From positions 124,001 through 188,000 of the IMG/VR virus record IMGVR_UViG_3300047548_001122: a DNA stretch of 64,000 nucleotides. One strand, 5' to 3'. Of the stretch, positions 1-8,663 are shown piece after piece (within the stretch, counting starts at the first letter, position 1; every line of letters begins with the position of its first letter). The stretch comes from a virus. The position numbers and the translations under genes are program-made. The notes beneath the pieces are model-generated. The model was not told the DNA's origin. It did not search any database and worked only from the letters and a program-made list of their open reading frames with translations.

Positions 1-672
1 TTATCATTAAGAAATACTTTTACATCTTCTTCTTTTGCTGTTATGGATTCAGGTTGGAAATACCAGTACGACAAATACAATGATGTCTATCGCTGGATTC
101 CATTAAATGGAGATATTGCTGGACTTTGTGCTAGAACAGATATTGAAAGAGATCCTTGGTTCTCACCAGCAGGATTCAACAGAGGTCAAATTAAGAACGT
201 TGTAAAATTATCTTGGAATCCTACAAAAGCGGAAAGAGATTCTTTATATAAAGCTGGAGTTAATCCTATCGTTACATTCCCTGGAGAAGGCACCGTATTA
301 TACGGTGATAAGACCTTGTTGTCAAGACCTTCCGCTTTCGATAGAATCAATGTTCGCCGTCTGTTTATTGTACTTGAAAAATCTATCGCAAGAGCAGCAC
401 GTTCATCATTGTTTGAGTTTAACGACGAATTTACAAGAGCTCAATTTGTAAATCTAGTTGAACCATTCTTGCGTGATGTACAAGGTCGCCGTGGTATCTA
501 CGACTATCGTGTAGTATGTGATACAACAAATAATACACCAGAAGTAATTGATCGTAACGAATTTGTTGGCGACATCTATATTAAACCAGCACGTTCGATC
601 AACTTTATTCAACTTAACTTCGTTGCAGTACGTACAGGCGTATCGTTCAATGAAGTGGTTGGATCATTCTAA
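1..672 (+). CDS. 18: Tail sheath protein gp18, C-terminal part (5' truncated)
   Basis: The reading frame is open from base 1, so the window begins inside this gene and only about 223 C-terminal residues are seen. Segments such as INVRRLFIVLEKSI, FEFNDEFTRAQF and DVQGRRGIYDYRVVCD are typical of the conserved C-terminal domain of T4 gp18 sheath subunits. In the virion the sheath surrounds the tail tube and contracts to drive the tube through the cell envelope. The C-terminal domain forms the inner, inter-subunit mesh of the sheath. The tube gene follows directly, as in T4. An internal ATG at 43 is not the real start. Confidence 0.95.
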   Translation, partial: LSLRNTFTSSSFAVMDSGWKYQYDKYNDVYRWIPLNGDIAGLCARTDIERDPWFSPAGFNRGQIKNVVKLSWNPTKAERDSLYKAGVNPIVTFPGEGTVLYGDKTLLSRPSAFDRINVRRLFIVLEKSIARAARSSLFEFNDEFTRAQFVNLVEPFLRDVQGRRGIYDYRVVCDTTNNTPEVIDRNEFVGDIYIKPARSINFIQLNFVAVRTGVSFNEVVGSF

Positions 673-678
673 TAAATA
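671..678 (+). promoter_or_regulatory. Candidate T4-type late promoter upstream of gp19
   Basis: AATAAATA matches seven of eight bases of the T4 late promoter TATAAATA, which is read by gp55-directed RNA polymerase. It overlaps the stop codon of the sheath gene and lies about 20 bases before the tube gene. In AT-rich DNA such matches arise by chance, so support is modest. Confidence 0.35.
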
Positions 679-698
679 GAGAGATAGGAGAAATTTAA

Positions 699-1244
699 AT
701 GGCATTTAACATTAACGAATTCCGCTCTCAGATGCAAGGAGATGGGGCAAGACCAAACCTCTTCGAGGTTACTATGCCCTTCCCTTCTTTTTCATCACCA
801 GGAAATGCACAAACAAAGCTTACATTTATGTGTAAAACGGCACAATTACCAGGATCAACTCTTGGTATTGTCCCTGTGCAATATTTTGGTCGTGAATTAA
901 AATTTGCGGGCAATAGAACTTTTGCTGATTGGACAATCACTGTTATTAATGACGAAGATTTTATCATTCGTAATGCATTTGAACGTTGGATGAATGGTAT
1001 TAACAGTCACAGTCTGAACGTTCGTACACCAACTGCACAAACACCATCATCGTATTCTGTAGATGGTGAAGTTAGACAGTTTGCAAAAAATGGTGATGTT
1101 TTGAAGAAGTATAAATTTATTGGTTTATTCCCATCAGATATTACTCCAATTGATGTTGATTGGGGTGCTAATGATACGATTGAAGAATTTTCAGTGACTC
1201 TTACCTATCAGTGGTGGGAATCAGCTGAAGATGCTGTGGTTTGA
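699..1244 (+). CDS. 19: Tail tube protein gp19
   Basis: This 181-residue protein is the expected size for the T4 gp19 family, whose hexameric rings stack to form the inner tube through which DNA passes. The N-terminal FRSQMQGDGARPNLFEVTMP and the motif TAQLPGSTLGIVPVQYFGRE are family hallmarks, followed by WTITVINDEDF and a C-terminal SVTLTYQWWE strand. It lies between sheath and portal genes as in other T4-like phages. The start is supported by AGGAG a few bases upstream. A strong hairpin terminator follows the stop codon at once, so this appears to end a late transcription unit. Confidence 0.95.
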   Translation: MAFNINEFRSQMQGDGARPNLFEVTMPFPSFSSPGNAQTKLTFMCKTAQLPGSTLGIVPVQYFGRELKFAGNRTFADWTITVINDEDFIIRNAFERWMNGINSHSLNVRTPTAQTPSSYSVDGEVRQFAKNGDVLKKYKFIGLFPSDITPIDVDWGANDTIEEFSVTLTYQWWESAEDAVV

Positions 1245-1246
1245 TA

Positions 1247-1275
1247 GAGAAAGAGCCTTTGCTCTTTCTCCTTTT
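1247..1275 (+). terminator. Rho-independent terminator after gp19
   Basis: A perfect 10-bp stem (GAGAAAGAGC with GCTCTTTCTC) closed by a CTTT loop is followed by CTTTT. It begins two bases after the tube gene stop codon and precedes the inserted endonuclease gene. Confidence 0.9.
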
Positions 1276-1290
1276 ATAGGATTATAAATT

Positions 1291-1935
1291 TTGGCTATAT
1301 ATCTTCTCGTTAAAGAACATGCTTACACAGGTTTAAAATATCTGTGTAAGCATGCTGCATCTTCTTTTTCTGAATGTGAGAAATATAAAGGTTCGGGTAA
1401 ATATTGGAAACGACATTTGAAACAGCATGGAAATCATGTAAATACTACTTGTTTGTTTGTTACTGAAAGTGAAAAAGAATTTCGTGAAGTTGCCAAAAAC
1501 TATTCTTTACAATTTAATGTGACAGAATCTAAAGAATGGGCAAATCTTTGTAATGAAGAAGGACAAGGAGGTAATACCGTTGTTGATAAAAATATTCACG
1601 GTAAAAAAACTAAACAAGGTTTACATAGACCTGAAGTTAGACAAAAACACCTTTGCCATTTAAAAACACATATAAAGAATATTCAACCTTTAGCAGCAAA
1701 AGCTGCAAAACAAAAATTGACTGGTGTTCTTAAAACGGAAGAACATAAAAATAATATGCGTGGAAAAAGACCGCATGTAAATCAAACAGGTTCAAAAAAT
1801 AATTTTGCTAAAAAAATAGAAACTCCATTTGGAATATTTGGTAGTATTCGTGAAGCTTCTCATCAAATTGAAGGACATACATATAAAATGATTTGGAATA
1901 GATTACAAAATGATAAAGAATGGAGATATATCTAA
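1291..1935 (+). CDS. Putative GIY-YIG-type homing endonuclease, possibly inactive
   Basis: The 214-residue product resembles the protein encoded at 8664: both have YxxxxxxxTGLKY, then YxGSGKYWxRHLKxHGN, then an ESxEWANL segment. These belong to a phage GIY-YIG-like homing endonuclease group (family knowledge). The C-terminus (TPFGIFGSIREASHQIEG) looks like the DNA-binding repeat found in intron-encoded nucleases. The gene sits between tube and portal genes, behind a terminator, as freestanding homing genes do. Only a TTG start fits the N-terminus. Where the paralogue reads KYFGKT, this protein reads KYLCKH, losing the glycine of the YIG-like motif, and that spot lies in a perfect inverted repeat. 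Activity is therefore doubtful. Confidence 0.7.
   Translation: MAIYLLVKEHAYTGLKYLCKHAASSFSECEKYKGSGKYWKRHLKQHGNHVNTTCLFVTESEKEFREVAKNYSLQFNVTESKEWANLCNEEGQGGNTVVDKNIHGKKTKQGLHRPEVRQKHLCHLKTHIKNIQPLAAKAAKQKLTGVLKTEEHKNNMRGKRPHVNQTGSKNNFAKKIETPFGIFGSIREASHQIEGHTYKMIWNRLQNDKEWRYI
1318..1354 (+). repeat. Perfect 13-bp inverted repeat inside the endonuclease gene
   Basis: CATGCTTACACAG (1318-1330) and its exact reverse complement (1342-1354) flank an 11-base spacer. It lies about 27 bases downstream of the TTG start and covers the codons where the GIY-YIG-like motif has diverged. It can form a stable hairpin in the mRNA. Confidence 0.9.
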
Positions 1936-3596
1936 TGGCAATCCGTTTGTTTGGTTTCACTTTAGGTAAAAAGGACATTGTTCAGGTTGAAAAACCTGAG
2001 CAAGCTTCCTTTACACTCCCAACTCAGGCTTTAGATGATGGTGCCGTTACTATTACTAGTAATGCTTACTATGGCACATATGTTGATCTAGAAGGTTCAA
2101 TACGAAACGAATTAGAACTTATAACTCGTTATCGTGAAATGTCTAATCATCCAGAATTAGAAAAAGCAATTGATGAAATTGTCAACGAAGCAATTACATA
2201 TTCATCTGATAAAAAAGTTGTTGATATTAATGTAGATAAATTAAAAACAACAGATTCAATCAAGAAAAAAATAATAGAAGAATTTGATAAGGTATTAAAC
2301 CTTCTAAACTTTTCTAATTTAGCTTCTGATCTATTCAAAAGATGGTACATCGATGGTAGGATGTACTATCACATTATAGTCAATGAAAAGAATCCTAAAG
2401 AAGGTATTCAAGAATTACGTTATATCGACCCAAGAAAAATTAGAAAAGTTCGTGAAGTAAAAACTGGTAGAGATCCAAAAACTGGAGCAACAATAATTTT
2501 ATCTACTGCCGAATATTATGTTTATAATGATAAAGGTACTACCACTCAAAACTACACTGCATCAACAAGTCCCGGTTTAAGAATATCTACAGATTCAATT
2601 ATCAACATCAATTCTGGTATAATGGATGCAAAAAATACTTTTGTAATTTCATTTTTACACAAAGTAATTAAACCATTAAATCAACTTCGAATGATTGAAG
2701 ATGCTGTAGTTATTTACCGCATTTCTAGAGCACCAGAACGTAGAATTTTTTACATCGACGTTGGCAATTTACCAAAAGGTAAAGCTGAACAATATCTACG
2801 TGATGTTATGGTTAAGTATCGTAATAAAATGGTTTATGATGCTTCGACAGGTGAATTGCGTGATGATCGTAAACACATGTCGATGTTAGAAGATTTCTGG
2901 TTACCTCGCCGTGAAGGTGGTAAAGGAACAGAAATTACTACATTGCCAGCAGGTCAAAATTTAGGTGAGTTGGAAGATGTTAAGTATTTCCAAAAGAAAC
3001 TTCTCAATTCTTTAAATGTACCTCTTTCAAGATTAGATGAACAATCTGGCGGCGGCTTTGCTGGTTTAGGAAGAAGTCAAGAAATTACCCGTGACGAATT
3101 AAAATTTGCAAAATTTATACACAGACTTCGCAATAAATTTTCACAAATATTCACTGATGCCTTAGGATTACAATTAGTATTAAAAGGCATTTGTACATCC
3201 GAGGAATGGAAAGAATTTAAAGAGTTAATTATCTACGACTTTAAGAAAGATAATAACTTTACTGAGTTAAGAGAAGCTGAACTCTTACAAAACAGATTAC
3301 AAATGGTTGGCATGATCGATCCTTATATTGGCAAATATTTTTCACATGAATTTGTGAAAAAGAAAATTCTGCAAATGACGGATGAAGAAATTGATGAGAT
3401 GCAAAAACAAATGGATCAAGAAGATGAACAAGGTTTAGGTGGACCAACAATGGGTCAAGAACAACAAGAACCACCGGTTTCGCCCGATGAATATCCTCCT
3501 GTAGATAATACTGTGGATGATAGAAACTCCGAATCACCAACTCCTGAGTTGGATGCTGAAACGGATAGGTATTCATCAATACTAAATAGACGATAA
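1935..3596 (+). CDS. 20: Portal vertex protein gp20
   Basis: The 553-residue product matches the T4 gp20 portal family in size and order. Recognisable segments are GTYVDLEGSIRNELELITRY near the N-terminus, ELRYIDPRKIRKVREV, a central VVIYRISRAPERRIFYIDVG and EDFWLPRREGGKGTEITTLP. Twelve copies form the ring through which DNA is packaged and to which the neck attaches. The C-terminal 60 residues are acidic and Q/P-rich. The ATG at 1935 overlaps the preceding stop by one base and gives MAIRLFGF; an in-frame ATG at 1920 would lie inside the endonuclease gene and is less likely. Confidence 0.95.
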   Translation: MAIRLFGFTLGKKDIVQVEKPEQASFTLPTQALDDGAVTITSNAYYGTYVDLEGSIRNELELITRYREMSNHPELEKAIDEIVNEAITYSSDKKVVDINVDKLKTTDSIKKKIIEEFDKVLNLLNFSNLASDLFKRWYIDGRMYYHIIVNEKNPKEGIQELRYIDPRKIRKVREVKTGRDPKTGATIILSTAEYYVYNDKGTTTQNYTASTSPGLRISTDSIININSGIMDAKNTFVISFLHKVIKPLNQLRMIEDAVVIYRISRAPERRIFYIDVGNLPKGKAEQYLRDVMVKYRNKMVYDASTGELRDDRKHMSMLEDFWLPRREGGKGTEITTLPAGQNLGELEDVKYFQKKLLNSLNVPLSRLDEQSGGGFAGLGRSQEITRDELKFAKFIHRLRNKFSQIFTDALGLQLVLKGICTSEEWKEFKELIIYDFKKDNNFTELREAELLQNRLQMVGMIDPYIGKYFSHEFVKKKILQMTDEEIDEMQKQMDQEDEQGLGGPTMGQEQQEPPVSPDEYPPVDNTVDDRNSESPTPELDAETDRYSSILNRR

Positions 3597-3607
3597 TGGA
3601 GAAAATT

Positions 3608-3805
3608 ATGAATATTTCACAATTTATAGATGACGTTGTAGCTGGCAATGCTTCTGCAGCAAAGGAAACCTTAAATGATATCCTTTCAGCAAAAGCTTTT
3701 GAGAATATTGACAATCAGAAAAAAGAACTTGCAAAGTCTCTTTTTGGTGGTAATCAAGAAGTAGAAGTTCAAGATACCGAAGATCAACTAGAAACAGAAG
3801 AATGA
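3608..3805 (+). CDS. 67: Prohead core protein gp67-like
   Basis: This 65-residue protein has a helical N-terminal half (ISQFIDDVVAGNASAAKETL) and a very acidic tail, the same plan as T4 gp67, a small scaffold component cut up by the prohead protease. It is in the gp67 position right after the portal gene. GGAG at 3598-3601 supports the ATG at 3608 over the upstream in-frame ATG at 3596. The stop overlaps the next start (ATGA), which suggests coupled translation. The assignment rests on position and composition more than on sequence identity. Confidence 0.7.
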   Translation: MNISQFIDDVVAGNASAAKETLNDILSAKAFENIDNQKKELAKSLFGGNQEVEVQDTEDQLETEE

Positions 3806-4617
3806 AATCTTTAAACGAGTTTAAAAACTTAGTAGAAGAAGAAAAATCAGACTATTCAAAGTTTGATATTTTAGTTCGAGCTGGATTAGCAAATAAAGCT
3901 CAACTACAAAGAATACATCGCATTTTAGATAAGATGCAGGATGATCGTCCTCAGTTTAATAATGCCGATAAAATGATTCTTCAAAATTTGTTTAATAAAA
4001 TGGTAGATTTAATTACCACCAATAAACAAATATTTCAAAGAACAAGGCAAGCTGTTCGTGAAGAAACTGAAGAAATTAATGAAAGTGTAATAGATACTTC
4101 TGATTATAAAATAGGTCCTTCTGGTAGAAAAATAAGAGCTCATCGTATTAAAGTTGGTGATACGGAAGAAAAAGAAGAAGTAAAAGAAGAAACTATTATT
4201 GAAGCAGATTCTAAATCTTCAACAGAGGATCCTCCTGTTGTGTTGATGTTGAAAAGAAAAGCAATTCGAATTTATCCAGATAAAACAAAAGTTGCACTTT
4301 ACTACAGTTCTAAATTAGATAAACACTTTACTGTACCTTATGGTGCAGGTGTTGAATCTGCAATACAGTCTGAAGAAGTTCAATTAGAAGAAGCTGTTAT
4401 GGATTCATTACATAAAATTGTTGCGGGTAAACAAGCACAGTCGGTTAAATTTGCCAATGGTCAAACAAGAAAAGTTGACCACTATACAGCGTCAGCTATT
4501 ACGCAAGTACACAAAGCTGTGAATGATGAAAATAAAAAGAAGTTAGCAGATATGGTACATAAATCACCTGCACACTTTGAAAAAGTTGCAGCATTTGCCT
4601 TCAGTAAAACAAAATGA
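3802..4617 (+). CDS. Modular prohead-associated protein with capsid-targeting-like leader
   Basis: The function of this 271-residue protein is unknown. It begins MKSLNEFKNLVEEE, resembling the capsid-targeting leader of T4 internal proteins. Sequences fitting the gp21 protease rule (L/I-x-E) follow at residues 10-12 (LVE), 92-94 (INE before S), 132-134 (IIE before A) and 195-197 (LEE before A), mostly in acidic linkers. They split the protein into a helical module (18-85), a short basic module, a beta-rich module (about 145-182, including KVALYYSSKL and FTVPYG) and a C-terminal helical module (200-271). It lies among scaffold and protease genes. I infer a processed inner-head protein. It overlaps both neighbours by four bases. 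Confidence 0.6.
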   Translation: MKSLNEFKNLVEEEKSDYSKFDILVRAGLANKAQLQRIHRILDKMQDDRPQFNNADKMILQNLFNKMVDLITTNKQIFQRTRQAVREETEEINESVIDTSDYKIGPSGRKIRAHRIKVGDTEEKEEVKEETIIEADSKSSTEDPPVVLMLKRKAIRIYPDKTKVALYYSSKLDKHFTVPYGAGVESAIQSEEVQLEEAVMDSLHKIVAGKQAQSVKFANGQTRKVDHYTASAITQVHKAVNDENKKKLADMVHKSPAHFEKVAAFAFSKTK

Positions 4618-5060
4618 AATTAATAAATTTAATTTTAGAAGGCAAAGTTATTGAAGCAAGAGAGTGTTTCGAAAACTTAATGCTTCAAAAAATAGAAGAA
4701 AAATTAAAAGAAGAAAAAGAAACAATTAAAGAATTGTTTTTTGAAGATGAAGATTTAGTCGAAGCTGTAAAAAGAAGAAACCCAAACATTATACGTATGG
4801 GTAGAGTACAAAAGATTCGCCGCAGAATACGCAGAAATGCTAAAGGTAAAATTGTTGTACAAAAAAATGTAAAACGTTCTGGTATCAAAGGTTACAGAAT
4901 GTCTGGCACTACTGTAAAAAGAATACCAGCTGTAGAAAGAATTAGAAAAGCACGTTTATTAAAACGTTCTTGGAAAACAACTAGAAGAGCTAAATTACGC
5001 CGTACGTTATTGAAAAGAAAAATGTCAATGCGTAGGCGTGCATCGATAGGATTAAGATAA
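4614..5060 (+). CDS. 68: Prohead core protein gp68-like
   Basis: The first 50 residues (MKLINLILEGKVIEARECFE, then a charged helix) match the pattern of T4-like gp67/gp68 scaffold proteins. The remaining 100 residues are extremely basic, with many R-R and K-R pairs, ending RMRR-like before IGLR. T4 gp68 shapes the prohead core and is removed or cut by gp21. ILE before G at residues 7-9 and LVE before A near residue 50 fit the protease rule; the latter would release the basic tail as a separate, possibly DNA-binding, peptide. That last step is inference. Confidence 0.65.
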   Translation: MKLINLILEGKVIEARECFENLMLQKIEEKLKEEKETIKELFFEDEDLVEAVKRRNPNIIRMGRVQKIRRRIRRNAKGKIVVQKNVKRSGIKGYRMSGTTVKRIPAVERIRKARLLKRSWKTTRRAKLRRTLLKRKMSMRRRASIGLR

Positions 5061-5061
5061 A

Positions 5062-5433
5062 ATGCCATACGAAATCGTAAACAACAAAAGAAGTAAATCA
5101 GTAATTCGTGTAGTAGGTAATACAGCTACTACAATTACTCTTGCAAGTTTGTCATCAGGAGCGGATGAAACTGTTACTAATGCTTCTATAACACATGTAA
5201 TGTCACAATCGGACGGCGCGTGGAAAGTTTATAGAGGAGATAATACTAGTGGTGAACTGGTATTGGATTTAACAGGTGCTGGTAATTGCGATTGGCCTTT
5301 GGCTCAATATGATATTGCCATTGCAAATAGTTCATCATCAAATATTCACGTAACAAATTCTGGTGCTGGCGGCACAATTATTTTAGTTGTAAATAAAATT
5401 GCCACTTATTCACCAGCTTTAACAGGAATGTAA
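5062..5433 (+). CDS. Conserved beta-rich structural protein, unknown role
   Basis: I do not recognise a named family for this 123-residue protein. It is rich in S, T, N, V and I with predicted short beta strands, has one Cys and no signal peptide. Its composition (SSSSNIHVTNSGAGGTIILV) is like small virion surface or head decoration proteins. It sits between the gp68-like and gp21 genes with only one or two bases between coding regions, so it is very probably made with the head proteins late in infection. A head-decoration role is a guess. Confidence 0.55.
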   Translation: MPYEIVNNKRSKSVIRVVGNTATTITLASLSSGADETVTNASITHVMSQSDGAWKVYRGDNTSGELVLDLTGAGNCDWPLAQYDIAIANSSSSNIHVTNSGAGGTIILVVNKIATYSPALTGM

Positions 5434-5434
5434 A

Positions 5435-6085
5435 ATGAAATTAATTAGAGAAGCCGTAGAAAATGTAAAGTACATCAGTGAAGCCACAGAAAATGGCAAG
5501 AAAAAACTTTACATTGAAGGTACATTTTTAGTTGGTAATGCTGTTAATAAAAATAACAGAATGTATATGATGGATACTCTCCGTAATGAAGTCGAAAGAT
5601 ATAATCAAGACTTTATATCTCAAAATAGAGCTCTAGGAGAATTAGGCCATCCAGATACACCAACAATAAACTTAGAGAGAGTTAGTCATAAGATCGTTTC
5701 TCTTGTAGAAGATGGCAATACTTTTTATGGTAAAGCTTTGATCTTAGATACTCCTTACGGACAAATAGTAAAAAACTTTATTGAAAACGATGTTACTTGT
5801 GGTGTTTCTTCGAGAGCTTTAGGTTCATTAGTTCAAACCAAAGAAGGTTACAATTTGGTTCAAGATGATCTTAGACTTGCAACGGCAGCTGATATTGTTG
5901 CAGACCCTTCTGCGCCAGGTGCTTTCGTCAACGGTATTATGGAAAATAAAGAGTGGATGTTTGTTGATGGAAAGTTCATGGAAAAACAATTTGATGAAGC
6001 CAAAAAACAGATAAAACAAGCCTCAAGAAAAGATATCGAAAAAGTTGCATTAAAACTATTTGAAAATTATATTAGAAAACTTTAA
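5435..6085 (+). CDS. 21: Prohead core protease gp21
   Basis: The 216-residue product matches the T4 gp21 serine protease family. GELGHPDTP places the catalytic histidine at residue 72 and CGVSSRALG the catalytic serine at 125 or 126; YIEGTFLVGNAVNKNNRMY is the conserved N-terminal strand region. The enzyme is assembled into the prohead core, activates itself and cleaves scaffold, capsid and internal proteins after (L/I)-x-E. Its own N-terminus contains ISE before A at residues 14-16, a fitting self-cleavage site. It precedes gp22 and gp23 as in T4. Its presence and the LTE site in gp23 are the basis for the polyprotein interpretation elsewhere in the window. Confidence 0.95.
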   Translation: MKLIREAVENVKYISEATENGKKKLYIEGTFLVGNAVNKNNRMYMMDTLRNEVERYNQDFISQNRALGELGHPDTPTINLERVSHKIVSLVEDGNTFYGKALILDTPYGQIVKNFIENDVTCGVSSRALGSLVQTKEGYNLVQDDLRLATAADIVADPSAPGAFVNGIMENKEWMFVDGKFMEKQFDEAKKQIKQASRKDIEKVALKLFENYIRKL

Positions 6086-6088
6086 ATT

Positions 6089-6096
6089 TATAAATA
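6089..6096 (+). promoter_or_regulatory. T4-type late promoter upstream of gp22
   Basis: A perfect TATAAATA lies between the gp21 stop and the gp22 start, 23 bases before the ATG and followed by a good AGGAG ribosome site. This agrees with strong late expression of scaffold and capsid genes through gp55. Confidence 0.75.
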
Positions 6097-6118
6097 AAGA
6101 ATCATAAGGAGAATCCAA

Positions 6119-7195
6119 ATGGCATCAAACAAACTTATGGAAGCGGCTGCTGAAATTCTTGCGAATAGCAAGAAATCTGCATCAGCTATGCCTCCACAAA
6201 AATTAGATGGTGAAGTGCAAGACCTTGGCGGTCCTACTCCACAGAACGCTAAACCAGATGATAATTCACATAAAATTCATGCTGGTGAAAAAGCGCCTGA
6301 CAATTCTGCAAAGAATAAGAGTACGATTTCTACTAAGCCTTCTGACGCTTCCCCAGATACTCAAAACAAAGCTGGTAAAGCTATGAAAGAGGAAGAAGAA
6401 GTTTCTCAAGATGAAGTTATTGTTGAAGATTCTGAAGAAGAAGTAGTAAGCCTCAAAGAAAAAGTAAAAGAAGATATCAACGCATTATTTGCTGACGATG
6501 AAACTATTTCCGAGGACTTCAAATCTAAAGCAACCACAATTTTTGAAGCTCGTGTCTTAGATCGCGTTTCACAAATTGAAGAAGAAATGGAAGTTAAGTA
6601 TGCAGGTATGTTAGAAGAAGCTGTTGATTCTATCAAAGCAGACTTAACAGAAAAGGTAGATGATTACCTTAACTACGTAGTTGAACAGTGGATGGAAGAA
6701 AATCAAATTGCTATCCAATCTGGCCTACGTTCAGAAATTACTGAAGAATTCATTGTTGGTTTACGTAACCTATTTGCTGAACATTATATTGATGTTCCAG
6801 AAGATAAGGTTGATTTGGTTGACGAACTTGCTGGTAAAGTTGAAGAACTTGAAGATCAGTTAGACGAAGAAATCAAAACTAACATTGAATACAGAAAAGC
6901 AATTCTTGAATCTGTAAAAAGAGAAACAGTTTATGAAGTTTGTAAGGGACTTACCGAAACTCAAGTTGAAAAAATGAAATCACTCGCAGAGAGTGTAGAT
7001 TTTTCCACAGAGGAAGAATTAGTAGAAAAACTTGAGACAATTCGTGAAAACTATTTCCCATCAAATTTCAAAAAAGCTGATGAGACTCAATTACACGAGC
7101 AAGTAACTGACGATGCAGATGAAAAGAAACAAAAGGCATCTTTTGATCCAATCATCAATGCTGTCGTTCAATCGATTTCTAAAACAAAAATTTAA
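6119..7195 (+). CDS. 22: Prohead core scaffold protein gp22
   Basis: The 358-residue protein is acidic, almost free of Cys and largely helical. It has a disordered P/D/K-rich N-terminus (residues 20-90) followed by long coiled-coil-like helices (100-300), as in T4 gp22, the main scaffold of the prohead. Several (L/I)-x-E sites occur (for example IVE, LHE), as expected because gp22 is degraded to peptides by gp21 at maturation. It lies just upstream of the major capsid gene and has its own perfect late promoter and AAGGAG ribosome site. Confidence 0.92.
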   Translation: MASNKLMEAAAEILANSKKSASAMPPQKLDGEVQDLGGPTPQNAKPDDNSHKIHAGEKAPDNSAKNKSTISTKPSDASPDTQNKAGKAMKEEEEVSQDEVIVEDSEEEVVSLKEKVKEDINALFADDETISEDFKSKATTIFEARVLDRVSQIEEEMEVKYAGMLEEAVDSIKADLTEKVDDYLNYVVEQWMEENQIAIQSGLRSEITEEFIVGLRNLFAEHYIDVPEDKVDLVDELAGKVEELEDQLDEEIKTNIEYRKAILESVKRETVYEVCKGLTETQVEKMKSLAESVDFSTEEELVEKLETIRENYFPSNFKKADETQLHEQVTDDADEKKQKASFDPIINAVVQSISKTKI

Positions 7196-7213
7196 TAAAA
7201 CAAGGAGTTAAAA

Positions 7214-8554
7214 ATGTATTTAACGGAAGACCTACAAAAGAAATGGGAAGCAGTGTTGGATCACCCAGCTCTACCTGCTATTAAAGACCCATATCGTAAA
7301 GCAGTTACCGCTCTTGTTCTTGAGAACCAAGCACAAGAAATGGTAAAAGCTGGCGGCAACGTACAGCAGCTTACAGAAGCAACACCAACTAACGCAGCTG
7401 GTACAGGTGGTTTCGGTGGCGCCGCTACTGCAACTGGTCCTGTTGCTGGTTTCGACCCAATCCTAATCAGTTTGGTTCGTCGTTCATTACCTAACCTTAT
7501 TGCTTATGATATCTGCGGCGTTCAGCCAATGACTGGTCCTACTGGACTTATCTTCGCAATGAGAACTATGTATGGTACTAACCGTGTTCCAGGTTCTGGC
7601 ACTGAAGCTTTCTACAACGAAGCAAACAGCGCATGGACTGGTACAGGTTCACACGATGCTATTTCTCTTGCTGCTAATACAGCATTAGGTAATGGTAACG
7701 TATTTACAAGCGGTATGGCAACTGGTTCTGCTCTTGCAACAGCTTCTGCTGAAGATTTAACTTTTAACGAAATGGGTTTCTCAATCGAGAAAGTATCTGT
7801 TACTGCTAAGACCCGTGCTCTAAAAGCAGAATACACAATGGAATTAGCACAAGACTTGAAAGCAGTTCATGGTCTTGACGCTGAAACCGAATTAGCAAAT
7901 ATTCTTTCAACAGAAATTCTTGCTGAAATCAACCGTGAAGTTGTTCGTACAGTTTACGCAACTGCTAAGGTTGGCGCTCAAGTTGGTACAACTACTGCTG
8001 GTACTTTTGACCTTGACACCGATTCTAACGGTCGTTGGATGGTTGAAAAGATCAAAGGTCTTGCTTTCCAAGTTGAACGTGAAGCTAACACCATTGCTAA
8101 GACAACTCGTCGTGGCAAAGGTAACATCATGATCTGCTCATCAGATGTTGCTTCAGCTCTTGCAATGGCTGGTATTCTTGACTACAACTCAGCTCTACAA
8201 GGTCAAGTTAATCTAACCGTTGACGATACTGGTAATACTTACGCAGGTACTATCTTCGGTCGTATCAAAGTTTACATCGATCCATATTTCCCAACCGGCG
8301 CAACTTCTGAGTTTGCAGTTGTTGGTTATAAGGGTGCTAACGCTTATGACGCAGGTCTATTCTACTGCCCATACGTTCCTCTACAAATGGTTCGTGCTGT
8401 TGACACTGGTAACTTCCAGCCAAAGATTGGCTTCAAGACTCGTTACGGTCTAGTTGCTAACCCATTCGCTGAAGGTGCTACACAAGGTTCTGGTGCTCTA
8501 ACTGCTAAGACTAACTTGTACTATCGTGCATTTAAGATAGCGAATCTAATGTGA
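7214..8554 (+). CDS. 23: Major capsid protein gp23
   Basis: This 446-residue protein is the HK97-fold major capsid protein of T4-like phages. Diagnostic segments include GFDPILISLVRRSLPNLIAY, DICGVQPMTGPTGLIFAMR, GMATGSALATASAEDLTFNE and AFKIANLM near the end. QQLTE before A56 is the probable gp21 cleavage site that removes the N-terminal delta domain during head maturation (T4 is cut at a similar place). The codon choice here is richer in C-ending and G-ending codons than in neighbouring genes, as expected for a very highly expressed gene. A strong terminator follows. Confidence 0.98.
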   Translation: MYLTEDLQKKWEAVLDHPALPAIKDPYRKAVTALVLENQAQEMVKAGGNVQQLTEATPTNAAGTGGFGGAATATGPVAGFDPILISLVRRSLPNLIAYDICGVQPMTGPTGLIFAMRTMYGTNRVPGSGTEAFYNEANSAWTGTGSHDAISLAANTALGNGNVFTSGMATGSALATASAEDLTFNEMGFSIEKVSVTAKTRALKAEYTMELAQDLKAVHGLDAETELANILSTEILAEINREVVRTVYATAKVGAQVGTTTAGTFDLDTDSNGRWMVEKIKGLAFQVEREANTIAKTTRRGKGNIMICSSDVASALAMAGILDYNSALQGQVNLTVDDTGNTYAGTIFGRIKVYIDPYFPTGATSEFAVVGYKGANAYDAGLFYCPYVPLQMVRAVDTGNFQPKIGFKTRYGLVANPFAEGATQGSGALTAKTNLYYRAFKIANLM

Positions 8555-8597
8555 TAAAAATTAACTAACTAATTATAATAAAAAAAGTTAGTGTTTT

Positions 8598-8626
8598 AAA
8601 CGGGAACTTCGGTTCCCGTTTTTTTT
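8598..8626 (+). terminator. Rho-independent terminator after gp23
   Basis: A 10-bp stem (AAACGGGAAC with GTTCCCGTTT) closed by the very stable TTCG tetraloop runs into an unbroken T tract. It ends the major capsid transcript. Confidence 0.93.
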
Positions 8627-8629
8627 CTT

Positions 8630-8637
8630 TATAAATA
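8630..8637 (+). promoter_or_regulatory. T4-type late promoter after the gp23 terminator
   Basis: A perfect TATAAATA immediately follows the terminator T tract and lies 27 bases before the endonuclease ATG. It would restart late transcription for the endonuclease gene and gp3. Confidence 0.7.
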
Positions 8638-8663
8638 CATATAATTAGCAATAACGATAACAA

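Noticed and set aside
1920-1935. Upstream ATG for the portal gene
   Set aside because: It lies inside the endonuclease gene and adds only MEIYL; the ATG at 1935 gives the usual portal N-terminus MAIRLFGF.
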